DNA of 6,698 bases, from positions 1 through 6,698 of the forward strand of contig JASLGV010000189.1 of NCBI GenBank assembly GCA_030149995.1. Direction: 5' to 3'. This stretch comes from Pedobacter sp. Lineage in GTDB: Bacteria; Bacteroidota; Bacteroidia; Sphingobacteriales; Sphingobacteriaceae. The notes beneath the pieces are model-generated. The model was not told the DNA's origin and searched no databases. It was given only the letters and a program-made list of their open reading frames with translations. The number at the start of each line of letters is the position of its first letter. The stretch's first letter is position 1. Both the position numbers and the translations under genes were made by a program. Positions 1 to 5,944 of this stretch are shown piece by piece.

Positions 1-18
1 ATTCACTTTCAACTTTTT

Positions 19-57
19 AAAAAGTCCTGCGCTAAACGTGCAGGACTTTTTCTTTTT
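19..57 (+). terminator. Intrinsic terminator of the gene upstream of the window
   Basis: A perfect 12-bp stem (19-30 paired with 40-51, arms AAAAAGTCCTGC and GCAGGACTTTTT) encloses a 9-nt loop and runs into a T-rich tail (TTTTTCTTTTTT). This is a textbook Rho-independent terminator. The A run on the left arm could let it work in both directions. No gene in the window ends before it, so it most likely closes a plus-strand gene to the left and insulates the methyltransferase gene. Confidence 0.88.
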
Positions 58-156
58 TAATACTTTTAATTTTTAAATAGATACGTTTGCGTGCTTTATA
101 AACATAAAGAATTTTACAGTACGACATTGGGAAGCCCGCCTAAAGGAAATCTTCCT

Positions 157-164
157 TATCTTTG
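157..164 (+). promoter_or_regulatory. Bacteroidota -7 box (TATCTTTG) for the methyltransferase gene
   Basis: TATCTTTG matches the Bacteroidota primary sigma-factor -7 consensus TAnnTTTG exactly. It ends 15 nt before the ATG at 180, so transcription would start near 170 and give a very short leader, which is normal for this phylum. No convincing -33 TTG is seen at the usual 19-21 nt spacing; the nearest TTG (127-129) is too far away. A second exact match, TACGTTTG at 82-89, also lacks a -33 partner and would give a leader of about 85 nt. Confidence 0.42.
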
Positions 165-179
165 TTTTAAACTATTTTC

Positions 180-1367
180 ATGTCTGAGACCACACATTTA
201 ACCAGCTTTATCGATGCTTTTAAAATGCATCTGGAAAAAGAAACGTTTGTTAAGATTTCTTTAGGAAATTATAAAGGCACAGAAGAAGCCTTGAAACAAA
301 TTCTTATCCGGAAGGTATTGATTAAACAGGTGTATAAACTGGCTTTTACTTTTCGTTACAAAACACGTGATGTGGTTAAGAATTTAGAAGTTGCTCAGGG
401 AATTGAAGGCGTTGAAAACTACCTGCTTTCAGGATTCTGTATAGCGACCTTGTTTACGACCGATGGTAATTTTATTTATGAAAAGCTTAATAGTGGAAAA
501 ACTGTTTTTCGCAGCACGGCGGCCACGGTACAGGAGCGTCCATCTGTAAATCATGATAAAGATAAAAACCGGTTGATCCATTCGGCAGATAAAGCTTATT
601 TAACAGAACTAAAAATTACAGATGCAACTGGTAAAGTTTTTAAAAATGCACAGGATAAATTTCGGCAGATTAATCATTATATAGAAATTATCAGTTCGCT
701 GATAAAAGAATTTCCTGCCGGTACGATTAAGAAAGCGGCTGATATGGGGTCGGGTAAGGGCTACCTTACTTTTGCCTTGTATGATTACCTGCATTATGTG
801 CTGGGTGAAAAAACAGCGGTAACTGGGGTTGAATACCGGAAAGACATGGTAGATCTTTGCAATGAAGTAGCTTTAAAATCTTCCTTTAATCAGTTAAATT
901 TTGTAGAAGGCACCATTGAAGCATATCTTGCGGATGGAGTTAATTTACTGATTGCTTTGCATGCATGTGATACGGCAACGGACGATGCTATTTTTAAAGG
1001 GTTACAGGCAAATGCCGAGTTAATTGTTGTGGCCCCTTGCTGTCATAAGCAGATCAGGCAGCAGATCGAATATGGTAAAGTTAAAAATGAAGTTTCTTTT
1101 TTAACCCGGTATGGTGTTTTTTTAGAGCGGCAGGCAGAAATGGTAACGGATGGTATCCGGGCTTTGATTTTAGAATATTTCGGTTATAAAACGAAGGTTT
1201 TTGAATTTGTATCTGATGCACATACACCAAAGAATGTGTTGGTGGTTGGGATAAGAGGTAAAGCTCCATCTGATGAGGCGAAGACTACTATTTTGCAGAA
1301 GATAAAAGATAGTAAAGCTTATTTTGGCATTCGGTACCACCACCTGGAACGTTTGCTTGGATTATAA
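180..1367 (+). CDS. Class I SAM-dependent methyltransferase, Methyltransf_32 type
   Basis: The product has 395 residues and should be cytoplasmic, as no signal peptide or membrane segment is seen. The Rossmann-type methyltransferase core lies in the second half. Motif I, DMGSGKGYL, is at residues 188-196 and is the expected SAM-binding glycine loop. HACDTATDDAI is at 261-271 and APCCHK at 285-290. The HxCD and PCCHK signatures are what I associate with the Methyltransf_32 family (PF13679), which includes eukaryotic METTL25 and GSTCD relatives. The N-terminal 120 residues lack a domain I can name; a charged VNHDKDKNR motif (123-131) separates them from the core and may help bind substrate. The substrate is unknown; RNA or protein are the usual guesses for this fold. 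The ATG at 180 is preferred because it lies just after the TATCTTTG box. No Shine-Dalgarno is present, as usual in Bacteroidota. The methyltransferase assignment is strong, the subfamily good, and the substrate open. Confidence 0.85.
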   Translation: MSETTHLTSFIDAFKMHLEKETFVKISLGNYKGTEEALKQILIRKVLIKQVYKLAFTFRYKTRDVVKNLEVAQGIEGVENYLLSGFCIATLFTTDGNFIYEKLNSGKTVFRSTAATVQERPSVNHDKDKNRLIHSADKAYLTELKITDATGKVFKNAQDKFRQINHYIEIISSLIKEFPAGTIKKAADMGSGKGYLTFALYDYLHYVLGEKTAVTGVEYRKDMVDLCNEVALKSSFNQLNFVEGTIEAYLADGVNLLIALHACDTATDDAIFKGLQANAELIVVAPCCHKQIRQQIEYGKVKNEVSFLTRYGVFLERQAEMVTDGIRALILEYFGYKTKVFEFVSDAHTPKNVLVVGIRGKAPSDEAKTTILQKIKDSKAYFGIRYHHLERLLGL

Positions 1368-1382
1368 TTCCAGTATTTTTTG
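1352..1382 (+). promoter_or_regulatory. Putative promoter of the ORF6N gene inside the end of the methyltransferase gene
   Basis: TTTG at 1352-1355 is followed after 18 nt by TATTTTTTG at 1374-1382. This resembles the Bacteroidota TTTG/TAnnTTTG promoter with one extra base inside the -7 box. Transcription would begin at about 1388, inside the left arm of the inverted repeat at 1385-1421. A protein bound to that repeat would therefore block initiation. The match is imperfect and the assignment is inference. Confidence 0.3.
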
Positions 1383-1384
1383 GT

Positions 1385-1421
1385 ATATTCAAGGTGTCGC
1401 ATTTTGCGACACCTTGAATAT
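1385..1421. repeat. Perfect 17-bp inverted repeat over the ORF6N gene start (operator or mRNA hairpin)
   Basis: Positions 1385-1401 and 1405-1421 are perfect reverse complements with a TTT centre; the core is GGTGTCGCA-TTT-TGCGACACC. A G-T pair (1384/1422) could extend the stem to 18 in RNA. No T run follows, so it does not look like an intrinsic terminator. It begins 17 nt after the methyltransferase stop, and its right arm contains the first two bases of the ATG at 1420. It could be a DNA operator, perhaps for the ORF6N protein itself. It could also be an RNA hairpin that hides the start codon, or a repeat dispersed through the genome. The structure is certain and its role is inference. Confidence 0.9.
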
Positions 1422-1968
1422 GATGAATGAAAAACCTAATCTGATTGTCCCTGATGAAGTTTTAATTAATAAAATATATCTTTTACGAGATCAGAAAGTT
1501 ATGTTAGATCGTGATCTGGCAGAGCTTTATGGCGTTTTACCCCGAAGATTAAGGGAACAGGTTAAAAGAAATATCAATCATTTTCCAGCTCATTTTATGT
1601 TTCAACTTTCGGAGGCTGAAGCGAATATGATGCTAACGCAAAAAGCCATACCTTCCAACCGGCATTTAGGTGGAACTTTGCCTTATGCATTTACAGAATA
1701 CGGTGTATTGATGCTTGCTACAGTATTAAAGAGTGATCAGGCAATCAGAGTTAGTATTCAGATCATAGAAATTTTCGTCAAATTAAGAAAAGTACTTTCC
1801 GATCATTCTGAAATAAAGAAAGCAATACAAAAACTTGAAACCAAAACGGATAACAATACAAAAAATCTGGAAGTGGTGTTCAAATATATCGACGAGCTTT
1901 TAGAGAAAAACTCAGCGCCTATAGTACGCAAAAGTATGGGCTATCGGCTATCTAAAGGTCAATTTTAA
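1420..1968 (+). CDS. ORF6N-domain protein (KilA-N/ORF6N superfamily)
   Basis: The product has 182 residues from the ATG at 1420, or 181 from the adjacent in-frame ATG at 1423. Residues 16-63 give the typical ORF6N opening (IYLLRDQKVMLDRDLAELYG, then REQVKRNINHFP and FMFQLS). The domain continues to about residue 120 with LPYAFTEYGVLMLATVLKS (around 87-105). The remainder, about 123-167, is charged and heptad-like and probably forms a coiled coil for oligomerisation. ORF6N (PF10543) was defined in phage proteins and is thought to bind DNA; free-standing copies are common in Bacteroidota chromosomes. No phage or plasmid genes surround it here. The frame stays open upstream to an ATG at 1324, but that start would overlap the methyltransferase gene by 44 nt and translate the palindrome, so 1420/1423 is preferred. 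Its cellular role is not established. Autoregulation through the adjacent palindrome is a reasonable guess. Confidence 0.86.
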   Translation: MMNEKPNLIVPDEVLINKIYLLRDQKVMLDRDLAELYGVLPRRLREQVKRNINHFPAHFMFQLSEAEANMMLTQKAIPSNRHLGGTLPYAFTEYGVLMLATVLKSDQAIRVSIQIIEIFVKLRKVLSDHSEIKKAIQKLETKTDNNTKNLEVVFKYIDELLEKNSAPIVRKSMGYRLSKGQF

Positions 1969-2017
1969 TGCCGGTAGTTAATCTATTTTCTTAAAATATA
2001 AAGTAAGCCCATAGCCA

Positions 2018-2383
2018 TCATTTCTGGAAAAGCAGGAGTGCCAAACCGATGGCTGCCGGCAGAGATTGAACCAATAAGATTTTTTTGCTTGCCGTAGCGG
2101 CGCCATAAATCCCTGCAACGAAAACACAGCCTAAGAAAAAAATGGCTACGTTGTTTTGCCAGGCATTGTCACAAATAAACAACGACCAGATTAAACCAGC
2201 CGCCAGAAAGCCATTATACAATCCTTGATTTGCGGCCAATACTTTGGTTGGCAGAAACAATTCTTTTGGAATGGTTGTAAAAACTTTTGGTCCTCTACTG
2301 GTCCAGACAAACATTTCTAACCAGAGAATATATAGATGTATTAAGGCGACAAAGCCAATTACAATTTGAGCGGCTAACTGCAT
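2018..2383 (-). CDS. DUF1304 family small integral membrane protein
   Basis: The product has 121 residues and is strongly hydrophobic, with about four predicted membrane helices (roughly residues 3-27, 50-70, 78-97 and 101-119). HLYILWLEMFVW (16-27) and LAANQGLYNGFLAAGLIW (49-66) match what I recall of the DUF1304 family (PF06993), whose members are about 120 residues long. The biochemical function is unknown. The polar residues inside helices 1 and 2 (H16, E23, N51, Q52, N56) are conserved-looking and may line a binding site or pore; this is inference. A TTG five codons upstream (2398) would extend the frame, but the ATG at 2383 gives the normal family length and is preferred. The gene converges on the ORF6N gene with 49 bp between the stops and no convincing terminator there. 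It is divergent from dnaK. Confidence 0.82.
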   Translation of the reverse strand: MQLAAQIVIGFVALIHLYILWLEMFVWTSRGPKVFTTIPKELFLPTKVLAANQGLYNGFLAAGLIWSLFICDNAWQNNVAIFFLGCVFVAGIYGAATASKKILLVQSLPAAIGLALLLFQK

Positions 2384-2571
2384 TTTGATAAGATTCAATT
2401 TGATTTAATAATTCCATTACCATTCTAAAGCTATATATTTTTACCGGCATAAACCAGTTCTGCGGTTGAATTATTTAGCAGGGTAAAAGCTTTATGTAAA
2501 CAGTACTTTTCTCATGTTGTTAAATGGGATTTTGTATTTTCTTTTTCGTTTTGCCAGTGGAGTTTAGCCTT

Positions 2572-2579
2572 CAAATATA
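2572..2579 (-). promoter_or_regulatory. Possible -7 box for the DUF1304 gene
   Basis: Read on the minus strand this is TATATTTG, an exact TAnnTTTG match. No TTG is found at the usual -33 spacing. It lies about 190 nt before the ATG at 2383, so it would imply a long leader. A closer but imperfect candidate, TAGCTTTA on the minus strand (2427-2434), lies about 45 nt before the start. I cannot choose between them. Confidence 0.2.
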
Positions 2580-2647
2580 GAATGTCAAAATAGTAAGCAC
2601 CGGGATTTATTTTCAAAACGCCATTTAAACACCTGTTTTGTGTGTTT

Positions 2648-2662
2648 CTGCCAAGCTGTCAG
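2648..2662. promoter_or_regulatory. Dyad upstream of dnaK, candidate activator site
   Basis: CTGCCA-AGC-TGTCAG is an imperfect inverted repeat (5 of 6 positions symmetrical). Its centre lies about 100 bp before the transcription start predicted from the -24/-12 element at 2727-2744, the distance typical of enhancer sites for sigma-54 activators. A related half-site, ACTGACA (2712-2718), is the reverse complement of TGTCAGT (2657-2663). A protein binding here is inference. Confidence 0.3.
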
Positions 2663-2726
2663 TGATAGGGTTGCCTGTTTTTTACTTTTTATCACAGTTT
2701 AAGTTTAAATGACTGACAAAAACCAA

Positions 2727-2744
2727 TTGGCACAAGCATTGTTT
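2727..2744 (+). promoter_or_regulatory. Sigma-54-like -24/-12 promoter of dnaK
   Basis: TTGGCAC (2727-2733), five bases, then TTGTTT (2739-2744) fits the RpoN consensus TGGCAC-N5-TTGC at exact spacing. The only departure in the core is T in place of C at the -12 position. Transcription would start near 2754, leaving a 37-nt purine- and A-rich leader before the ATG at 2791. No TAnnTTTG housekeeping box with proper spacing is seen in the 100 bp before dnaK. The GG lies within a perfect CCAATTGG palindrome (2723-2730). The match is good but unproven. Confidence 0.48.
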
Positions 2745-2790
2745 AATAAGAGAAATAGATAATAAAACATAAAAGAGAAATAAAAATACA

Positions 2791-4698
2791 ATGGGAAAAA
2801 TTATTGGAATAGACTTAGGAACAACAAACTCTTGCGTAGCAGTAATGGAGGGCAATGAGCCCGTAGTTATTGCAAACAGTGAGGGTAAACGTACTACACC
2901 GTCTATTGTTGCTTTTGCAGAAAACGGTGAGCGTAAGGTTGGCGAGCCGGCTAAACGTCAGGCTATAACAAACCCAACTAAAACGATATATTCAATTAAA
3001 CGCTTTATGGGTAGCAGTTACGACGAAAGTGCTAAAGAAGCCGGTCGTGTACCTTACAAAGTAGTTAAAGGCGATAACAATACGCCAAGAGTTGAAATTG
3101 ACGACAGAAAATATACACCTCAGGAAATTTCTGCAATGGTTTTGCAGAAAATGAAAAAAACTGCTGAGGACTTTTTAGGTCAGGAAGTTACAGAAGCTGT
3201 TATTACAGTACCAGCTTATTTTAACGATGCACAACGTCAGGCAACTAAAGAAGCCGGAGAAATTGCAGGTTTATCTGTAAAACGCATCATTAATGAGCCT
3301 ACTGCAGCTGCATTGGCTTATGGTCTGGATAAAGCACACAAAGACATGAAAATTGTTGTGTTCGACTGTGGTGGTGGTACACATGACGTTTCTGTTTTAG
3401 AGTTAGGTGATGGCGTTTTTGAAGTGAAATCTACTGATGGTGATACACACTTAGGTGGTGATGACTTTGACCACATCATTATTGACTGGTTAACAGATGA
3501 ATTTAAAGCAGAAAACAACATGGATCTTTCTAAAGACCCAATGGCGTTACAACGTTTAAAAGAAGCTGCTGAGAAAGCTAAAATCGAGTTATCGAGCACA
3601 ACTTCAACAGAAATTAACTTGCCATATATTACTGCAGATGCAAGTGGTCCTAAACACTTGGTACGTACATTAAGCCGTGCTAAATTTGAGCAACTTGCTG
3701 ATTCTTTAATCAAACGCACAATCGATCCTTGCAAATCTGCCTTGAAAAATGCTGGTTTAAGCACAAGCGATATCGACGAAATTATCTTAGTTGGTGGTTC
3801 AACACGTATTCCTGCTATCCAGGAAGCTGTTAAAGCATTCTTCGGTAAAGAGCCAAGTAAAGGTGTAAACCCTGATGAGGTGGTTGCGATTGGTGCAGCT
3901 ATTCAAGGTGGTGTTTTAACCGGTGATGTAAAAGATGTATTGTTATTAGACGTTACACCTTTATCATTAGGTATCGAAACAATGGGTGGTGTAATGACTA
4001 AATTAATTGAGTCTAACACAACCATTCCTACTAAAAAATCTGAAACATTCTCAACAGCTGCCGATAATCAGCCATCTGTAGAGATCCATATTTTACAAGG
4101 CGAGCGTCCAATGGCTGCTCAAAACCGTACCATTGGCCGTTTCATCTTGGATGGCATTCCACCAGCACCTCGTGGAGTTCCTCAGGTAGAAGTAGCTTTT
4201 GATATTGATGCTAACGGTATCTTACACGTAAGTGCTAAAGATAAAGCAACTGGTAAAGAGCAAAAAATCCGTATTGAAGCATCTTCAGGTTTAACAGATG
4301 CTGAGATTAAGAAAATGAAGGAAGAAGCTGAAGCGAATGCGGCAGATGATGCAAAAGCAAAAGAAGAAGCTGATAAAATTAACGGTGCAGATGCCTTAAT
4401 TTTCTCTACGGAGAAACAACTGAAAGAATTTGGTGATAAATTATCTGCTGATAAAAAAGCACCAATCGAATCAGGTTTAGAAAAATTAAAAGCAGCACAT
4501 GGAGCCCGTAATTTTGCAGATATCGATGCAGCGCAAGCTGAATTGCAAAATGCATGGAATGCAGCATCAGAAGAGATGTACAAAGCTGGCGAGCAGCCTC
4601 AGGGTGGAGAACAACCACAAGCTGATGCACAAGCTCAAGGTGGCGACAACGTAACAGATGTTGATTTTGAAGAAGTAAAAGAAGACGATAAGAAATAA
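2791..4698 (+). CDS. dnaK: Molecular chaperone DnaK (Hsp70)
   Basis: The product has 635 residues, the normal length for bacterial DnaK, and is a cytosolic ATP-dependent chaperone working with DnaJ and GrpE. The nucleotide-binding domain spans about 1-380. It has phosphate-1 loop [10 protein letters not shown] (5-14), catalytic lysine K70 in SIKRFMG, and phosphate-2 loop FDCGGGTHD (191-199) with T197 at the position of E. coli T199. The adenosine motif VGGSTRIP follows later. The interdomain linker DVLLLD is at 382-387, then the substrate-binding domain, the helical lid, and a Q/G/A-rich disordered tail ending in an acidic EEVKEDDKK. The phosphate-2 loop has C193 and H198 where E. coli has Leu and Phe. 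The start is set by the conserved [10 protein letters not shown] end. The gene is monocistronic: divergent from the DUF1304 gene, closed by a strong terminator, with no grpE or dnaJ beside it. A sigma-54-like promoter lies upstream and no CIRCE site is seen. Confidence 0.99.
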   Translation: MGKIIGIDLGTTNSCVAVMEGNEPVVIANSEGKRTTPSIVAFAENGERKVGEPAKRQAITNPTKTIYSIKRFMGSSYDESAKEAGRVPYKVVKGDNNTPRVEIDDRKYTPQEISAMVLQKMKKTAEDFLGQEVTEAVITVPAYFNDAQRQATKEAGEIAGLSVKRIINEPTAAALAYGLDKAHKDMKIVVFDCGGGTHDVSVLELGDGVFEVKSTDGDTHLGGDDFDHIIIDWLTDEFKAENNMDLSKDPMALQRLKEAAEKAKIELSSTTSTEINLPYITADASGPKHLVRTLSRAKFEQLADSLIKRTIDPCKSALKNAGLSTSDIDEIILVGGSTRIPAIQEAVKAFFGKEPSKGVNPDEVVAIGAAIQGGVLTGDVKDVLLLDVTPLSLGIETMGGVMTKLIESNTTIPTKKSETFSTAADNQPSVEIHILQGERPMAAQNRTIGRFILDGIPPAPRGVPQVEVAFDIDANGILHVSAKDKATGKEQKIRIEASSGLTDAEIKKMKEEAEANAADDAKAKEEADKINGADALIFSTEKQLKEFGDKLSADKKAPIESGLEKLKAAHGARNFADIDAAQAELQNAWNAASEEMYKAGEQPQGGEQPQADAQAQGGDNVTDVDFEEVKEDDKK

Positions 4699-4713
4699 TC
4701 TGAAGTCTGAAAA

Positions 4714-4728
4714 CCCTAAAGTTTAGGG
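4714..4728. repeat. Short perfect palindrome after dnaK
   Basis: CCCTAAA-G-TTTAGGG is a perfect 7-bp inverted repeat around one base, lying 15 nt after the dnaK stop and just before the terminator stem. As RNA it could form a short hairpin (five pairs with a 5-nt loop). It may protect the mRNA 3' end, bind a protein as DNA, or be chance. Confidence 0.6.
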
Positions 4729-4734
4729 AGATAT

Positions 4735-4771
4735 AAAAAGCGTTCCGGTTTTGTGCCGGAACGCTTTTTTT
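4735..4771. terminator. Bidirectional intrinsic terminator between dnaK and the kinase operon
   Basis: A perfect 14-bp stem (4735-4748 with 4756-4769; GC-rich part GCGTTCCGG/CCGGAACGC) closes a 7-nt loop. It is flanked by A5 on the left and T7 on the right, so each strand reads stem then T run. It lies 36 nt after the dnaK stop and 93 nt beyond the kinase stop on the other strand, and probably serves both convergent units. Confidence 0.93.
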
Positions 4772-4864
4772 AGTATAAAGTAATTTGAATTTATAAGTAG
4801 ATGAAAAGGATGCCGTAAAAGATTTCCTTATCATACAATTTGATAAAGAGACAGATTGATCTGA

Positions 4865-5944
4865 TTAAACCAGGTTTTCTTCTATAATGTCCTGTAATGT
4901 TCTTTCGTTCTGCGTAAGTTCAAATAGCAGTTTAAATTGGTTCTTTGCCCTGTCAAGATTCTGTTCCGGGTAGCTTACCGGGTAATAAACATTGTTGTTC
5001 AGGTAATCTGTTAAAAAGCGGAGCGCCTGCATGTAAATGATGTATTTGCCCGAAAAAAGCAGCAATTCCTTTTCTGTACCGGTTAAAATAACTTTCATTT
5101 CGGCTAAGTAACCTTTAATGGTTGCTTCGAAATATGGTAGCCTGATTTTGACCTTGCTTAAATCGGTTTCATTTTCAGTGTAGGCACAAAGATAGGTACG
5201 CATCATATCACCCAAATCAGATATAAATTTACCGGGCATAATGGTATCGAGATCAATAACGCATACTCCTTCAAATGTTTCTTTATTTAAAAGTACATTG
5301 CTGATCTTCGTATCGTGATGCATTACACGATCTGGAAAATCATCGCGGTGGGCATAAGAAATATAAAAGTCGAGCAGGTATTTATGGGCAACAGCATTTT
5401 CTATTTCTTTTTTTGCCTGTTCCAATCGTAAGGCATCGGTGCAATGCTCCAATGCTTCTAAAAACTGCTCATATCTTAATTTTAAGTTATGAAAACCTTC
5501 AATGGTTGGTTCCAGTATATCCGGATTAAAATCGTTTAGCAGGCGGCTTAATTTTCCGAATTGTTTGGCAGCTTCGTAAGCTTGTTTAGGATCGGTTAAA
5601 CTATCCAACGAGATGGTATCGGATATATAGGGCAACATGCGCCAGTATTCCTGACCAATATGAGCCATTTCTTCTCCCTCAACGGTGAGCACTGGTTTGA
5701 TGAAAAGATAGTTGGGATATTTAATTGCGAGGTAATCGGCTACCGCTTTAATGTTCCGGGCAATAGCCGGTGGATTGTTGAAAACATCTGTATTGATGTT
5801 TTGCAGGATGTACTTTTTGGTGGTTTTAAAAGGGGCAAGTAAATAGGTCCGGTTAATTAAACCGGACCCTAATTGATTTATTTCAAGATCTTCGACTGAA
5901 TAGCCATAGGCCTTTAAAACTGCCGGATCTACCTTTAGCTCCAT
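4865..5944 (-). CDS. APH-fold sugar kinase, N-acetylhexosamine 1-kinase (NahK)-like
   Basis: The product has 359 residues and a protein-kinase-like aminoglycoside phosphotransferase fold (PF01636), and is cytosolic. Visible motifs are a glycine-loop equivalent QLGSGLINRTYLL (24-36), a KKYILQNIN strand (43-51) likely carrying the ATP lysine, the catalytic loop HHDTKISNVLL (209-219, D211 as base, N216 for metal) and the DFG equivalent IDLDTIMPG (230-238). The HxDTKxSNVL...CVIDLDTxMPG signature is the one I recall from Bifidobacterium NahK, which phosphorylates GlcNAc/GalNAc at C1. This makes an anomeric sugar kinase far more likely than drug resistance. AmgK-like MurNAc/GlcNAc kinase activity is an alternative. 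The start ATG overlaps the stop of the upstream nucleotidyltransferase gene by 10 nt, so translation is probably coupled and the two enzymes act in sequence. The fold is confident; the exact sugar is not. Confidence 0.85.
   Translation of the reverse strand: MELKVDPAVLKAYGYSVEDLEINQLGSGLINRTYLLAPFKTTKKYILQNINTDVFNNPPAIARNIKAVADYLAIKYPNYLFIKPVLTVEGEEMAHIGQEYWRMLPYISDTISLDSLTDPKQAYEAAKQFGKLSRLLNDFNPDILEPTIEGFHNLKLRYEQFLEALEHCTDALRLEQAKKEIENAVAHKYLLDFYISYAHRDDFPDRVMHHDTKISNVLLNKETFEGVCVIDLDTIMPGKFISDLGDMMRTYLCAYTENETDLSKVKIRLPYFEATIKGYLAEMKVILTGTEKELLLFSGKYIIYMQALRFLTDYLNNNVYYPVSYPEQNLDRAKNQFKLLFELTQNERTLQDIIEENLV

Larger units (their letters stand above)
2384..2790. other. Divergent non-coding region between the DUF1304 gene and dnaK
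   Basis: These 407 bp hold no credible gene; the longest start-to-stop stretches are tiny. The right-hand 150 bp carry the dnaK control elements listed separately. The middle has an exact -7 box on the minus strand (2572-2579). The left part contains complementary arms TAAAGCT (2426-2432) with AGCTTTA (2488-2494), and TTTACC (2440-2445) with GGTAAA (2482-2487). These could fold in the leader of the DUF1304 transcript. No CIRCE (HrcA) operator is visible. Confidence 0.7.

Noticed and set aside
609..1269. Minus-strand frames inside the methyltransferase gene (609-794, 1081-1269)
   Set aside because: They are short, without recognisable motifs, and fully contained in a well-supported plus-strand gene.
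1324..1419. Extended N-terminus for the ORF6N protein starting at ATG 1324
   Set aside because: It would overlap the end of the methyltransferase gene by 44 nt and translate the palindrome. The added residues do not resemble the family, and ORF6N proteins normally begin shortly before the IYLLRDQKV segment.
1385..1421. Intrinsic terminator for the methyltransferase gene
   Set aside because: The hairpin is strong but is followed by ATGATGAATGAAAA with no T run, and its right arm runs into the next gene's start codon.
1935..2013. TATGGGCT (1935-1942) and AGCCCATA (2006-2013) as a repeat pair around the ORF6N stop
   Set aside because: An 8-bp match with a 63-nt gap inside and after a gene is weak. 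There is no target duplication or second element end to support a mobile element boundary.
2384..2398. TTG start five codons upstream for the DUF1304 protein
   Set aside because: The ATG at 2383 gives the normal family length and puts the first helix at the N-terminus; nothing supports the rarer TTG.
2399..2790. CIRCE (HrcA) operator before dnaK
   Set aside because: No TTAGCACTC-N9-GAGTGCTAA-like repeat is present on either strand.
4714..4728. Telomere-like CCCTAAA repeat
   Set aside because: There is only one copy and its inverse, in a bacterial 3' untranslated region; it is not a tandem array.
3318..4834. Long open frames on the minus strand across dnaK (3318-3764, 4182-4583, 4406-4834)
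   Set aside because: They are antisense to a certain gene. Their translations are low-complexity Ser/Ala/Phe-rich or Leu/His-rich, as expected from complementing dnaK codons, and one runs through the terminator.
4865..5944. Aminoglycoside resistance gene
   Set aside because: The fold is shared with aminoglycoside phosphotransferases, but the HHDTKISN and IDLDTIMPG motifs and the overlapping nucleotidyltransferase point to a sugar 1-kinase.
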